This document shows, piece after piece, positions 1 through 11,439 of a stretch of DNA of 64,000 nucleotides (positions are counted from its first letter, which is position 1; each line of letters begins with the position of its first letter). The notes under the pieces were generated by a model. It saw only the letters and a list, made by a program, of their open reading frames with translations, searched no databases and was not told the DNA's origin. Source of the DNA: Perca fluviatilis (lineage: Eukaryota; Chordata; Actinopteri; Perciformes; Percidae); the NCBI RefSeq assembly GCF_010015445.1, contig NC_053119.1, positions 29,436,383 to 29,500,382 on the forward strand, read 5' to 3'. Made by a program: the position numbers and the translations under genes.

Positions 1-118
1 TGCTGAGTAACTAATTACTTTTACAATGTGGTAACTGAGTTACTAACTCAATTACTTTTTGGAAGAAGTAATTTGTAACTGTAACTAATTACTTTTTTAA
101 AGTAGATGACCAACACTG
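1..118 (-). mobile_element. hAT-type element terminal fragment
   Basis: The stretch is rich in alternating TAATTACTTTT and GTAACT blocks and ends in ACCAACACTG at 109-118. Read on the minus strand this is CAGTGTTGGT followed by a run of AAAGTAATTA-like blocks, which is how one large group of fish hAT elements starts. The other end lies outside the window, so neither TSD nor length can be checked. Family assignment is from memory of the terminal pattern. Confidence 0.5.
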
Positions 119-194
119 TTAGCAATAATGCACAATAAGATGTCCGGATACAGAATAAAATGTGTATTTACTGCCTTCAAACTGGTCTTCTAAC

Positions 195-720
195 TTTTAT
201 GACATCTTAATAACAAGTCCAAATGGTTCCACTTTACTTAAGGTCATGTGAATTATCCATGACGTTATAAAAGCATTTGACAGTGTAATCAAACTTGATG
301 ACATCTTTATGACAAGTTCAAATTGTTTCACAAGGAAATATTTATGAAACAATTATAAGCATCTCATGACATCCAATATAAAAACTAACCACTTATAATG
401 TTAACAAATAAAGCTAAATAGTTTCTTTAAGTTTGATAATTAGGCCTGCTATGACATATTTATGACAGGTTATGTTGTCTTGCTTAATGTCAAGTTGACA
501 TAACACAGACATTGTTGTCTTGGTCAATGTCAAGATGTCATAACAAAGACATTGACAGGTTATATTGTCTTGGTTAATGATTGATATGATGATCTGAAGA
601 TTAATATCAAAAACATCTCAAACAATGCTAACTTTGCATTAAAAGTGTCAAACATTCATAAAGACTCCTTCATGTTCATGATATGCGTCATGTCCTGGTT
701 ATGAGGGTGTCATGTCAGTC
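195..720. repeat. Imperfect short tandem repeats (TGACATCTT/TGTCATAA type)
   Basis: Two units beginning TGACATCTTTATGACAAG occur about 99 bp apart (near 200 and 299). From about 476 a shorter unit of roughly 40-55 bp containing TGTCTTGGTTAATGTCAA is repeated about three times. No open frame is credible. Probably the interior of a decayed DNA element; family not identified. Confidence 0.5.
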
Positions 721-1466
721 TTATGCACAGCCCTTCAAGTAAAGTGTTACCATGACTACCATCATTTTCTATACTGGGACTATACAGTATTATCATGCTT
801 AAATCACTGTAACAGAACAAAAGAGACAATGTACAATATTATGATTCTTCTGGTTCTGTTTTTTTGTTTTGTTTTTTGGTTTAACCTTTGTATTGTAACC
901 ATTGTTAACTGTAGCATAAGATAAGCTGAAAACTGTTCTATTTCATTCCTTCTGACCGCCAGACGGCAGTGCTTTAGCACTATATATCTCCATCTCACAT
1001 GTGCACAGGTTGAGTCGTTATACCAACGAAGTCACCTGTGACCATGCAAAAGGGCACATGCCCCATTATAAAACCCTGACGTTATTACGCAATCTGTTCT
1101 TTCTATCTTCTTGCAATTGAAGAAGCTAATAGCAGGTTAATTTACCTTGTAGCGTGTAGGCTCGTAACCTGGTACGTATGCTAACGTTGCTCTTAGTTGG
1201 CTATCTAGCCAGTGTCAAGAGATGGTGGCTCGCTGGGCTCGAGTGGTTCATTTCTTGCACTGTTCATACAGTAGTGACTTGAAACTGGTGTTTTTGCCCT
1301 TTGATGCATTGCATGATCTGCTGCTCCTTGGCCTCTGATTCTGTTTCGGTGGTGTCCACACTGTCCAAGGAATACACACTGAAGTTCTAATGCTGGCCAT
1401 CAACTTTTTGCGTGGTCAGAACTGTAGTCAATCTGTAGTCAGAGATCTGGCGAAAACCCTGGCCCT
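721..1466. other. No gene seen
   Basis: Nothing coding can be supported here. The only open frames are short and have no recognisable motif. TATAAAA near 1069 is not followed by a convincing exon. Confidence 0.5.
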
Positions 1467-1920
1467 CTAGCAGCCCTCTTAGAAAAACACACCATTAAGC
1501 CTATTGAGTGGCATACACAGCTCAGTGGGTTATATTTAGTGTATTTTCTAATTCAGAAGAAGGATGTCAGGTTCTGCTCAATTCTAGACCTGAGGGGTTG
1601 GAACAAGTTTTTAAAGATTGTGCCGTTCAGAATGTTACAAATGGCAGATGTTCTCCAGTCAGTAGCAAAGGGAGCCTGGTTTATGTCAATAGATCTCAGG
1701 GATGCCACAGGTAGTTCCTGAGATTTGCCTTTCAAGAACAGGTTTACCAATTCAAGGGAATGCCTTTCGGTCTCTCATTTGCCCCTCGCATATTTACAAG
1801 ATGCGTGGCTGTTGCCCCTTTCTCCCATGCAAGCTAGAAGTTCTCTTACCATACTTGAACAATTGGTTAAGTATTTCCACAACCGCGAAGGTTGGTTTTG
1901 TCTCCAATAACTCCTGAAAA
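1467..1920 (+). pseudogene. DIRS-type retrotransposon reverse transcriptase remnant
   Basis: Translated in shifting frames, this shows the order of blocks typical of the DIRS reverse transcriptase: a KKD-type block at about 1556-1567, then ILDLRGWNKFLK (about 1578-1612), PFRMLQMADVLQSVAKGAWF (about 1624-1684) and SIDLRDA (about 1686-1706). Further on, in other frames, come a degenerate GMPFGLSFAP-like block and a YLNNWL block (about 1850-1870), which matches the position of the catalytic YxDD box but with both Asp replaced by Asn. There are at least two frameshifts and no full-length frame. Tyrosine recombinase, gag and split repeats were not found, so only part of the RT survives. It is inert. 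Confidence 0.7.
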
Positions 1921-2064
1921 AAGTATCTCTCTCTTTAGCTGCTAAATGCGCTATTATTTTTATCAGCAAGTCATTCACCTTGTCTATTTGCGGTTTGGTG
2001 TTTGGCAGGTAGTGAGGCAGGCTAAAACCAAACAAACAATGAGCTAAAAGAGACTTACGGATGT

Positions 2065-2500
2065 GGTGGGTCTGATCACAGACAACAATGAAAAGGCCTA
2101 CCTGAAAGAGGTAGAGGACCTGACCTACTGGTGTCAGGACACCCAACTTCTCATGAATGTCAGCAGGACTATTGAAATGATAGTGGACTTTGGGGGAAAA
2201 AAAAAAAAATCAGGGAAGGAACTATGCCCCCCAATATAAATGGGTCACTGAGAAAAGGGTGGACAGCTTCAAGTACCTTGGTATCCACATCACAGAGGCA
2301 CTGACCTGGGTACTGCATACTGACTGAGTGGTAAGAAAGGCAGATGCCTTATGAAATTCTGGGTATTCCTCAATTACTGAGCAATTTCTGCTCCTCCAAT
2401 ATTGAGAGCATTCTCATGGGGAGCATCAGTGCCCGGTACGGAAACAGCACTGAACAGGACCGCAAGGCCCACACATACTGTTTTATGATGAATCATGCAC
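2065..2500 (+). pseudogene. LINE reverse transcriptase C-terminal remnant
   Basis: Reads VVGLITDNNEKAYLKEVEDL then a TYWCQDTQLLMNVSRTIEMI block (2080-2200), then a segment corresponding to the usual YLGIHITEDLTW block (2270-2310) and a segment around ESILMGSISARYGN (2410-2450). This block order is that of the post-catalytic thumb region of fish non-LTR retrotransposons, in the L2/Rex-like range. An A-rich run at 2198-2210 and stop codons break the frame. Clade assignment is tentative. Confidence 0.65.
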
Positions 2501-2904
2501 AAGTTAAAGGAGCTGATGGGATTTCACTTGAAATGTACCAGGTATGATTGCATGCGACAAATAATACTGATTGATTAAATTTAAAGTCAATCCTCTTTTT
2601 AGGGGAACTGTGGTTGTTGGTGTGTAAACTCAAATACACGAGCAAACAAAATGGGTGTAAATAGACAGATACTCATATCTGATTATTTCAGGGTATCTGG
2701 TATTCTGAGTATGAACAAAACACAGAAAGGAAATTTTATGGTTGAATATAATTAAGGGATGATTTAGAGATAAAGAGCTGCAATAAGCAGAAGGGGTGTG
2801 GGCTGAAAATAGATATTATCTTTTATAATTCCTCTCACCTTCCTGTTCATGATGACTGAGCATTACAGCTGTGTGACCATAAAATGACATTCTTAAAATG
2901 GTAG

Positions 2905-3250
2905 GTTAAAGTCTAATGTCCTCAAGTCGTTTGGCCTCAGATCTTGTACAGATTGTAAACTTTTTTCTTATCTCGGGTATCTTCCCACAGACCCTGAAAA
3001 CTGCAGTCATCAAGCCACTCTTAAAAAAGAACAAATTAGATACGTCACTAATCAGCAATTATAGGCCCAAATCAAACCTTACATTTTTATGAAAGTAAAA
3101 CAATGGAAAACAACTGTTTTGATGTATTTAGTCAGGTTTTCAACCACAATACAGCACTGAGACTGCTTTTGTTAAGGTCTTTAGTGACATCCACTTACAG
3201 TACATACAGACAGTGGCAAAATTTCAGTCTCAAAAGGTATAGATGTTAAT
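2905..3250 (+). pseudogene. LINE reverse transcriptase N-terminal remnant (L2-like)
   Basis: The translated text contains a GIFPQTLKTAVIKPLLKKN block (2967-3027), SNYRPKSNL (3054-3080) and, after a frame change, NNCFDVFSQ (3110-3136) and TDSGKISV (3204-3227). These are the fingers-domain blocks of L2-like LINEs in the right order. Stop codons and frameshifts show it is dead. The lower-copy LINE piece at 2065-2500 carries the opposite end of an RT but is not simply contiguous with it. Confidence 0.65.
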
Positions 3251-4319
3251 CCAATACACCCAATATAATCTCTATTTTCTGTGTGCGCTACAAAAAAATC
3301 CAGTGTTAATACGCAGCCCTGGCTGTGTAAATGGAAAACAAACAGAAAGGAGTGCACAAGCCACAAAACACTAATCCAGCAAATCGGCAACATGCAGTGG
3401 CAGTTGATGGTAGAGGCGGGAGGGTGGGAGGCAGCATTTGAATGTGCCAGCCAGTAGTTATCGATCTGTGAATCTGGGGGGGGCGGAGCTTCTGAAGGGG
3501 GGGGTTGTATTTGTTTGGCAGTTGAGTTCGTATATCAACAATCTTTGTGCAGAAACACTAACTGCACCTTTAAGCTTGATTTATGGTTCTGTGTTGAATC
3601 TATGCCGTTATGTACATAGGTACGTACTTTGGTACGTGTAGATATGGATCCTATCCCGTTGCCTGACCTGCACCTCCCCAGAAATGTAACTACATGTCTC
3701 GGCAACGTAGACCACAACAACTGACTGGTGCGCTTGGCTGGGCTTGGTAGCGTAGCATTTCCCTGAACTCATTTCCGGGTTCTCCTTTTCTGTGAACAAC
3801 ATGAAATCAAGGATAGGGTTAACTTTTCCTGCTACAGCTTTTCGACCGTGGTTAGAAAGGACAGGGGAGACACTTTCTTTCCCTGTCTCCTCCGCCGGAG
3901 TCTGTACTCGTTCTGAAACTAATCCCCCGTCACTCTCACACGCTCTACCACACATTCCACACGCATGCACACATACAAGCTCTGCTTTCTCTTAAAGAGA
4001 TACGCTAGAAAGACGCAGACACACAGACACACCAGGGCACAAGTATAAATCCTTACACCGGTGTAGGCCACTTACGTAGGCTACAGCATAGGCTCTGCGT
4101 AGAGCCTTTGTACTTCCCTAAATCAGCCTTTACAAAAAACCCACCCACCCTCTCACCCACAGGGTTACAAACGTACAATACCTCCATTCCACAAACAACA
4201 TCATTGTTCCAATTAGTAAGATAAATGAACAAAATATATGTATATAACACAGAAAAAGAACAGAAAAAGGAAAGGGAAAAAAACATTAAAAATAGTGAAA
4301 TTATAGTTATAATAAAATT
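3251..4319. other. No gene seen; unidentified repeat-like sequence
   Basis: No coding region is supported. The stretch 3570-3680, beginning AAGCTTGATTTATGGTTCTG and rich in GTACGT, resembles the end of a DNA element but no matching second end was found. 3960-4040 is rich in CA and ACAC. Confidence 0.4.
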
Positions 4320-4751
4320 GATATGGTATCCACTCTACTCTTCATCAAGGGGATCATGGAGAGAGTTAGAAAAAAAAAAAAAAAAAAAAGAAATGTAAAA
4401 AGTGCATCACATTCTTCACCCAATGAGCAAATCCATGTTGCTTCTTCTCGTTACATCTAGCCATGAGTGTGGTGAATGCTATGACCGCATCGGCCTTATC
4501 TGGTAGCTAAGCCTGAGATTTTCCTGGTGTTACGCCAAAGAGGGCACAAACTGAGTCGGGGTCTACTTGGGTTTTAAACATTTCACTGAAAGAATTAAAA
4601 ATACCCATCCAGAATGAATTAAGACTTGGGCACAACCAGAGCATACAGTATGTATTAGGTCTGCTGGCTGGCCTCTGCATCGAGGGCAACGGGGATCATG
4701 GGTTGAGTAGATTCTTGCCAGCCTGGCATTAATGAAGTGGGCCCTATGCAC
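4320..4751 (-). pseudogene. Tx1/L1-like LINE ORF2 3' end
   Basis: On the minus strand the translation reads FINARLARIYSTHDPRCPRC at about 4675-4734, then a block with HTVCSGC and, after a frame change near 4610, SVCALFGVTPGKSQA (4507-4551) and, after a stop, ADAVIAFTTLMARC (4456-4497). A Cys-x2-Cys followed by an HTxxxC pattern and a GVT..K block is the layout of the C-terminal end of fish Tx1/L1-like ORF2. A run of 18 A at 4372-4389 interrupts the 3' part. The fragment is cut at 4751/4752 by the likely gypsy LTR, so it is the older of the two. Confidence 0.6.
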
Positions 4752-4870
4752 TGTAGCGGTAGAGACTACAGTACCCATAATGCAATGTAAGGGCTTCCCG
4801 GGGTTGGGGAACAGTAAACAGTTGTCGTTAAGCTAACCCATGGCGTCCTGTCTCATTCATTCATTATACA
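4752..4870 (+). mobile_element. Candidate Ty3/gypsy 5' LTR
   Basis: The segment starts TGTAGCGG and ends TTATACA, giving the TG...CA ends of an LTR, and is followed at once by a tRNA-type primer-binding site. At 119 bp it is short for a gypsy LTR. The right-hand LTR was not found, so the left boundary is a proposal. It abuts a LINE fragment on its left, as an insertion would. Confidence 0.45.
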
Positions 4871-4882
4871 TGGTGTCAGAGA
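4871..4882 (+). other. Candidate primer-binding site (tRNA-Leu type)
   Basis: TGGTGTCAGAGA directly follows the CA end of the candidate LTR. The first nine to ten bases match the complement of a vertebrate tRNA-Leu 3' end, which many gypsy elements use to prime minus-strand synthesis. The match decays after ten bases. Confidence 0.45.
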
Positions 4883-5103
4883 GTGAAAAAGAACTCCAAG
4901 TCTCCGTACTCAACTCTGCCACAAGCTATGGAAGTTTCTCTCAGTGAGTAGATACATGAGGAGCAGTTTAGTAGTGGAAATTAAGTGCCGAAAACGACAT
5001 ATGATGTATGCTGGCGAACGCGGAAAAAGCCAGCGAGCCTAGCTGTGTCTGTGAGCAACCCGGTCTCACTCGAAAGCGTACAAATAACACAGGTTTACAA
5101 CCG

Positions 5104-5587
5104 TGCAATGTGTATGCCAAAGTAAAATTCTTCGTGCATTACATACGCGGAGAGCTCCAATTGAAGTAAGGGAGACCGGTGCGTTTTATATGCACGCAGC
5201 TCGCGTCGCCACGTTGTGTGTTATCGCGAGAACAGCGTCACACACAAAAAGATAAATATGGTTGGGTTTAGAAAAATAATGCAGGGAAAGGCTTTAGTAA
5301 CACAAGAAAGTCACAAAAACACGCTAATAAACGGTTGGGTTTAGGGAAGAAACATTGGGGAAGGCTTAACAAAAAAACACAACAAAGTCGCAAAAACGCG
5401 CCACACACAGGACGCAAACCCCGGTCTCCTGGGTCAAAGTCCTGTGTTTCACCCATCCACCACCCCAAACAACCTCCTTACGCGGTCCCATGTCCCTTTA
5501 TACTAAACGCAGCGGTTTCCATTACTGTAACTGGAGCGCTCCACGTTTCTACTGTACGCACAATTTTACTTTAGCGTACACATTGCA
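5104..5587. mobile_element. MITE with terminal inverted repeats inside the gypsy remnant
   Basis: TGCAATGTGTATGCCAAAGT at 5104 is matched in inverse orientation by the sequence ending ACACATTGCA at 5587, with the similarity running about 25 bp to TAAAATT. Inside are two tandem copies of a ~70-bp unit starting GGTTGGGTTTAG (5264 and 5333). No transposase. It separates the candidate LTR from the pol fragment. No TSD could be recognised. Confidence 0.5.
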
Positions 5588-5598
5588 GACAACTTAAA

Positions 5599-6462
5599 AG
5601 ACTATATGGACCAGGTCACGATCCACTGAATGTAAAAGCCTGCTTCCAGAGCAAAATGATGACAAAGGGGCGCTCTACTAATCAAGATGTGTATGTTGTG
5701 GCAGGACTGACACAACCACTTTTGGGCTTACCAGCAATAGTAGCAATGGGACTAATACACAAGTTTGATGAAGTGACTGTGGTTCAAGGCAGCTTATCCA
5801 GCTGTGTTCCAAGGGCTTGGTAAGCTGAAAGAGCCATACCACATTGAGCTGGAACAGGGGGCTTCACCCTATGCTCTCTCTACACCCAGACAGGTTCCTC
5901 TACCTCTGAGAGAAAAAGTATGTGAGGAACTAACTAGAATGGAAAATATGGATGTCATCTCAAAAGTCACTGAACCAACAGCCTGGTGTTCAGGGATGGT
6001 GGTTGTTCCAAAACCTTTGAAAGAAAAGCTCAGGATCTGTGTAGATCTCACACCACTCAATGCAGCTGTGAAGAGAGAACGTCACATTCTACTGGCTGTT
6101 GACCAAACACTTGCAATGATGTCGGATGCAAAAGTGTTCACAAAACTGGACGCTCGATCCGGATTTTGGCAAATCCCCATAACACGGCCCCTCACAACCT
6201 TCATCACTCCTTTCGGTAGATACCTCTTCAACCGACTCCCCTTTGGCATCGCATCGGCCCCGGAACACTTTCAAGACGGATGTCGCAGATGTTTGAGAGT
6301 TTTGAGGGCGTGGTATGTAATGCAGATGACGTGTTGGTGTATTGACGGAACAGACAGGAACATGACCAACGACTACATCGTGTGCTCCAGAAAATGCAGG
6401 ACGAAGGCCTCACTCTAATTGAGAAGTGCGAGTTCGCTAAAGAGCACATCATTTTTAACACC
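5599..6462 (+). pseudogene. Ty3/gypsy pol fragment (protease linker and reverse transcriptase)
   Basis: From 5599 the translation reads LYGPGHDPLNVKACF and, downstream, PLLGLPAI, the C-terminal protease/linker region of a gypsy polyprotein. RT blocks follow: GLGKLKEPYHIEL (5813), RQVPLPLREKV (5890), VISKVTEPTAWCSGMVVVPK (5955-6014), RICVDLTPLN (6031-6060), KLDARSGFWQIPI (6145), FITPFGRYLFNRLPFGIASA (6201-6260) and CNADDVLVY (6322-6348). The catalytic box reads NADD instead of the usual YxDD, and a frameshift near 6280 breaks the frame. The RT ends at LIEKCEFAKEHIIF near 6456, so RNase H and integrase are missing. A dead copy. Confidence 0.85.
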
Positions 6463-7219
6463 AAAAACAATATTAACTATGCAAATAATTAACAACTAGT
6501 GCAGTGCCCGTTGAAAATGTGCCTCTTTGGAACGGGCGATTACTTGGCCTGTGGTATTGCGGCTTGTAGAATTCATCAAAACCAAATTGTAGCCTACCCC
6601 AAAATGACTTACAGAAGGACCCCAAACCACTTCAAATGCAACTCCCCTGTATACTCTACTACTAACTTACAGATTTACCTGACAGAGAACGTTGCAGATT
6701 CAGAATTGAATCACAAAATATCACAATGAAAATGTGGAGTAATCCGACATTAGCGTCATGGACTCATGGCAGTGCGCTACACACCGGCCCTCCGCTAAAC
6801 AGCACATATCTGCATTCATCAACCACCAGAACTGGTGTGTGTGCGTGCGCGCGCACGCAGAGAGAGAGAGCGAGAGAGACGGTATTGTCTTGTATCGTAT
6901 GAGCGCTAAACAGCACATATCTGAGAGAGAGAGAGAGACACACAGTGTAGAGTGAGTCTCGACACAAACAGGTGCTCAATCAGTGTTTGCATGCAGTGTG
7001 AGTGGCCAGCGGCTAGAGCGGCAAAAGCCAATGTGTGCTTCTTTTACCGATATATTTAACGATATCTTTTGAGTTTCTAATCCAAACAACGTCAAACTTG
7101 GCACTGTTGGCACTGGCTTACTATCTGCGCTGTAAACCACAAATCAAGTAAGTAAATATTAAACAAATAAACAACTTGTTTCTCTTAAGAAAACCAAACT
7201 CGTTGTGGAGTTGATTTAA
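6463..7219. other. No gene; (GA)n and (GT)n low-complexity tracts
   Basis: GTGTGTGTGCGTGCGCGCGC (6836-6855) and GAGAGA runs at 6860-6878 and 6923-6937 make short open frames on both strands that are composition artefacts. AACTAGTGCAGTGCCCGTTG at 6492 recurs with one change at 53783, so it belongs to an unnamed dispersed repeat. Confidence 0.5.
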
Positions 7220-8600
7220 GGGAGTTTAAAATTCTTCTTCAGAAACACCATCATGTCCACATTATCTGGTGAGAAGCTTGCTCTCTGTGCTATGACAAGG
7301 TCCCCTGCAGTGGAAAACACACTCTCACTGGGGACAGATGGCGCTGGAATTCCAAGGTAACTTTTAGCCAACTTGGCTAAATGGGGTGGGGAACTGGTTC
7401 TGGTTGTCCTTCAACCACACAAGTGGATTTGACTCCATGGAGAGCCTCTTCACTACTCTAATGCTAATGCCTCCTCATCCACCACTTCAGACAAAGGCTT
7501 GGATGACGATACCTATTCCATTAGAAAGAAGTCTGCAAACAGTTCAGCCATTGGTGCTCTTTTGGCTGGAGGAGGACGGTCACTGCTGCTAGAGGCTGTC
7601 TCCGAATGCTCATCTGCCTCCTCCCTGTAAGTCTGGGCCTAACAGACAAAATCCAAATCACAATTGCAGCCTAATTTTAGATACAATGGAGGATATGAAA
7701 TCCAGGACAATTACACGAATAAAGCTAGTTTAATAAAGCATTTATTATCTACTATATTTAAATACTGACTTTAATTAAATAGGCCTAACTGATTTACACA
7801 GCACTTTAATTATATTAATATTAAAACAATCAAATACCTGAACAGTCTGTGAACAATCTTCCAGAATGATCTCAGTGTCAGACTCTTGAAGATTGTGTCA
7901 TGGGTGCTCTCATCAAGGAAAGGCAGAGATTTGAAACGGGGGTCAAGTGCAGTGCTCACATGAAGAAACTGAATTAGTGCCCTATCAGTATCAGGGTATC
8001 TGTCCTCTGTCCAATAGCAGCTTTGATGTCTTTCACTACTGTTGAGTCAGAGCCTCTGTGCTTCATGGAGGCCAGGATTCTGTGTTTCAATGGCACGATC
8101 ATCAGTTGGCATCTGCTCAGTGCTCATGGGGGTCGTCACATATTTCAAAGGTTTAAGAACCTCGAGCACGTCCTCAGCTAGTTTCACATCATCATCAGAC
8201 AGAGTGACGATCTATTTAATGTTCTTCTTGACACTCTTGTCTGTTAATGCCGAGAAAACAGAGGCCTGCTGCTCAAGGTAGCGCTCAAGCACGTCGTGGC
8301 TGGTGTTCCACCTAGTAGTCACATCCTGGACCAGCTTGTGTAAGGGCAGCTTTAGGATCACCCATTTCTCCATCCCTCTCTGTGCAGCCAGATTAACAGT
8401 GTGAGCGAAGCATCGTACATGCGGTGAAAATCCGGCCTTTGTCTTTAGAGACCTCTGGGAGAGACCTTGCTGATGCAGTATAACTACCTTGTGTCTTGTT
8501 GCTGTGCTCAGTCTTGCCGTAGTGTATGACCTGTGACATGAAACTGTCTTCCACAACCTCACGTTGGTAGCAGAGTTTGGCTGTTCCTCACCCAGTTTTA
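7220..8600 (-). pseudogene. hAT transposase remnant (ZBED-like), with intron
   Basis: Read on the minus strand, the N-terminal part (8562-8212) contains CFAHTVNLAAQRG, then LPLHKLVQDVTTRWNTSHDV and ERYLEQQ, the core blocks of ZBED/hAT transposases, including the conserved RW. Around 8020 and 7990 come KDIKAAIGQRTDT-like blocks. The 3' part gives SLTLRSFWKIVHRLF before a GTATTTG donor near 7838 and an ACTTACAG acceptor near 7626, a likely intron of about 210 bp. The final exon contains the C-terminal dimerisation blocks GDLVIAQRASFSPDNVD (about 7246-7300). Several stops and frameshifts are present, so it is inactive. Fragments of a related element lie at 11440-11690. Confidence 0.75.
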
Positions 8601-9035
8601 AGCCTCCTACACAGCTGTAGGTTCTGTTTCAGTTAATTACTGTGTTTCAACCTACATGTGACATTGATGAGCATTAGCACCTGTTTGGGATAATTGGTTG
8701 ATCATACACCTGACTACAATCCTACAAAATCCCTGATTTTTTGCAAGTGTACCTATAAGAATTGATGCTGGTTTGAAGGCAAAGGGTAGTAACACCAAAT
8801 ATTGATGTGATTTAGATTTTTCTTTTGTTCGCTCATTTTGCATTTTGTAAACTGATAAAAATAAACTATCATTATTTATATTTTTGAAAGCATTCTTAGT
8901 TTACAGCATTTTTTTCACACCTGCCTAAGACTTGTGCATGTTTACTTTGGAATAAATGTCATGTTATTTTAACATATTTTAACATTCCCAAACTACATGC
9001 AGCTAATAACAACTTAAATACAATAAGTTATAAGT
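8601..9035. other. No gene seen
   Basis: AT-rich sequence between a dead hAT transposase and the TTAA element starting at 9040. No motif recognised. Confidence 0.4.
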
Positions 9036-9352
9036 TTAAAGGGGTGATAGAATGATTATATAGGGTATTTCACACTGTTCCTTAAGGTCTCCTAATAGGG
9101 TATGTAACATTGTTTGGGCTGAAAATTGCCCGAATGCTATTTTATGGGGCCTTAACTAGCCTGTGAATATGGATCTATTTGGAACAAGAGCTTTTCTTCC
9201 AAATATGGTATGCTCATGAATATTTAGATAAGCTGCACGCTGATTGGTTTGAGCAAACCACATAGAAACACATTGGAGATGAGACAGCAGGGGGTGCCGT
9301 TTTCAGGACTGGTCCAGATCCCTGCAGGGACCTCGGACAACAAAATTCAGCC

Positions 9353-10440
9353 ACAGAAAAAAACGTGTTTGGCCTCATAACTCCCAAACCGTACATCACA
9401 CATTAAAAATACACATATCCTCACGTTCCCTGAATTCAGAAGAATATCCTGATATAGGCCACGCGCATTTCCGCCTAGACTTTTTTTTTCGTGAAAAATC
9501 GCAATTTATCGTGAACCTGCTTTTTCTTACTCCTCCTAGACCGTGCGACTGATCTGCATGAAACTTGGTACGTAGCATCTCCAGACCGACCTGACAAAAA
9601 GTTATCAAAAGAATTTTTGTCGGGTTAAAATTGCATAAATTATGCACAAACAAATTTGTGTAGCTAGCTACGAAGACACAAACGTTGCCATATCTCGGCC
9701 AAAATAATCTTTAGATTCTTGTTTGTCATGACCCTCTAAGGCTCCCCAACCAATTTTAAAAAAATTGGCCACTAGGGGGCGCTACAAGTACAAAAAGTTT
9801 ATATCTCGTGAACGGCTCATCCGATTTTTACGAAATTTTAAGTGTACCATCTCGGCCCACTCCTGAGGCCACGCCTACAGTGGGGTACTGATTCGTCAAA
9901 GTGGGCGTGGCCTATGGGACCCAGGTTTGGATTCACCACTTACACTAATGTGAGTAACTTAAAATTTACAGTGTAGATGTACAATGGTTCATGGACCTTA
10001 CCTACCAAAAATTACACACATGGACCACTAGGTGGTGCTATAATCACGTAAAACGTGTTTTTGCCAATAACTCCCACGGTCTACATCGCAGATTAGAAAC
10101 CCTTATATCCACGAGTTCCTTTAATCCATCTGAGTCTGATGATATCAGTCTTAGCCCATTTGCGCTAAGACGTTTTTTCGCTATATCGCGCAATGCGCAA
10201 AACAAACTTTTTCTATCTCCTCCTAGGCTGTGCGAGCTATTGGCATGACACTTGGTAGGTAGCATCTCCATACGGACCGGACCTAAAGTTATCCAAAGAA
10301 TTTTGCTACGTTACACCGTTCGCAATTTACAAGCAAACTAATTTTTGTAGCTAGCCACAAAACACAAACTTTAGCATATCTCGGCCAAATTAGGCGGGAG
10401 GCTTGGACCCCGTTCATAACTGCTTGCAGTTCTAGTTACA
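9353..10440 (+). repeat. Tandem repeat, ~688-bp period, inside TTAA element copy 1
   Basis: ACGTGTTTGGCCTCATAACT at 9363 recurs in diverged form about 688 bp on (AACGTGTTTTTGCCAATAAC at 10050). Each is followed by the same order of blocks: CTCCTCCTAG, then GCATGAAACTTGGTA or the near copy GCATGACACTTGGTA, then GTAGCATCTCC, TTTTTGTAGCTAGC and ATATCTCGGCCAAA. One complete and one partial unit are present. No coding potential. Confidence 0.7.
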
Positions 10441-10690
10441 GTTTGAATTTCGTCACGCCACTTATATAACATCTACCCCAAGGTCTTATAAAGCTAACAA
10501 TGGTGTCCGATTTCAATGTAATGCAATTTTGTGAACATGAGGGGTTTCGTTAGCTACGACTGTCCCTTCAATCCTATGTGTACAGATTAAATTAGAGTAT
10601 ATTTACAGTTTCAATTTCGTCACGCCACTTATATAACATCTACCCCAAGGTCTTATAAAGCTAACAATGGTGTCCGATTTCAATTTAATG
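10438..10690 (+). repeat. Tandem repeat, 167-bp period, inside TTAA element copy 1
   Basis: The block beginning GTTTGAATTTCGTCACGCCA at 10441 recurs as GTTTCAATTTCGTCACGCCA at 10608, followed in both by ACTTATATAACATCTACCCC and AAAGCTAACAATGGTGTCCG. The same block appears inverted in copy 2, where the period is about 204 bp. Confidence 0.75.
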
Positions 10691-10736
10691 CATTTTTGTG
10701 AATTTCAGAGGAATTCTAAGAGGAGGCTAGCTAGCT

Positions 10737-10779
10737 CTCATTGATAGAGCTCCATCCAGCCACAGGCTCTATCAATGAG
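10737..10779. repeat. 14-bp-arm hairpin in TTAA element copy 1
   Basis: CTCATTGATAGAGC (10737-10750) is followed, after a 15-bp spacer, by its exact inverse GCTCTATCAATGAG (10766-10779). The same hairpin occurs in copy 2 at 13532-13574. Confidence 0.8.
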
Positions 10780-11439
10780 ACTCGCGGACAAGAGGCATTT
10801 ATTTCCCCAATCGTTTGTTTAAATAACTCAATACACATCCATTATAAGATTAACTGGAACCTGTGGTAAGAGATTGCGGGCGTAACAAGCTCGCTGACCG
10901 CGCTCTCACTCACACACACCGGCCATTTAGCAGGAAGAGGGGAGAGCAGCGAGCTGCAGGCCCTGGAGCTCTGTCAGGGCAGCGGGGTTTTAGACATCAA
11001 TTTTCGTAAAACGGCACATATTTGACCTCTACATAGTTGATTTCTCGCATAAAAAAGTCTCCAAAGTGAATTTAGTGGTAAAATAGCAGATGAATAATAT
11101 ATGCAATTTCTGAGATCTGCATGACTTATTCAGAAGACTACCTGGTCTCAGATCAATGGTGTAGCCTATGTTAATGTTTGGGCGTGACAAAGAGAGAGAC
11201 TAGAGCCAAAAAAGGAGGAGCCACCGAGTTGAGATTTGCCCATTTTCAGAGGCAGTTTCAAATTGTGAGATTTGCAGAGGAAAGGGGTGTCAATGGGATT
11301 CTGAGGTTCTATGTATGTCCTATTTACCCACCAAACTTTATTGTCTTTATTCAACTATGACAAGGTAAAATCGGTTTTGCATTCTATCACCCCTTTAACC
11401 ACTGTGTGAACATTGTCTTTAAGATCTGTGTGCCTTGTT

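Larger units (their letters stand above)
9040..11394 (+). mobile_element. TTAA-flanked DNA element, copy 1 (AGGGGTGATAGAATG ends)
   Basis: The element starts AGGGGTGATAGAATG at 9040 and ends with the inverse CATTCTATCACCCCT at 11394, and is flanked by TTAA at 9036-9039 and 11395-11398. A TTAA target is typical of the piggyBac and Kolobok superfamilies. Only about 15 bp of the ends are inverted repeats; beyond that the two ends differ but each is shared with the ends of copies at 12718-16933 (opposite orientation) and 48442-49733. The interior carries no transposase, so the element is non-autonomous. It contains two sets of tandem repeats and a hairpin (listed separately). Superfamily placement is inference from the TTAA target. 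Confidence 0.8.

Noticed and set aside
5264..5410. Telomere-like or regulatory repeat at GGTTGGGTTTAG
   Set aside because: Only two copies of a ~70-bp unit, inside a MITE; no TTAGGG array.
8042..8281. A 79-codon plus-strand gene rich in Ser
   Set aside because: It is the antisense of the hAT transposase remnant, whose minus-strand blocks are recognisable.
10437..10690. A CRISPR array or similar structured array
   Set aside because: Only two 167-bp units, no short regular repeats with spacers, and the context is a eukaryotic transposon.
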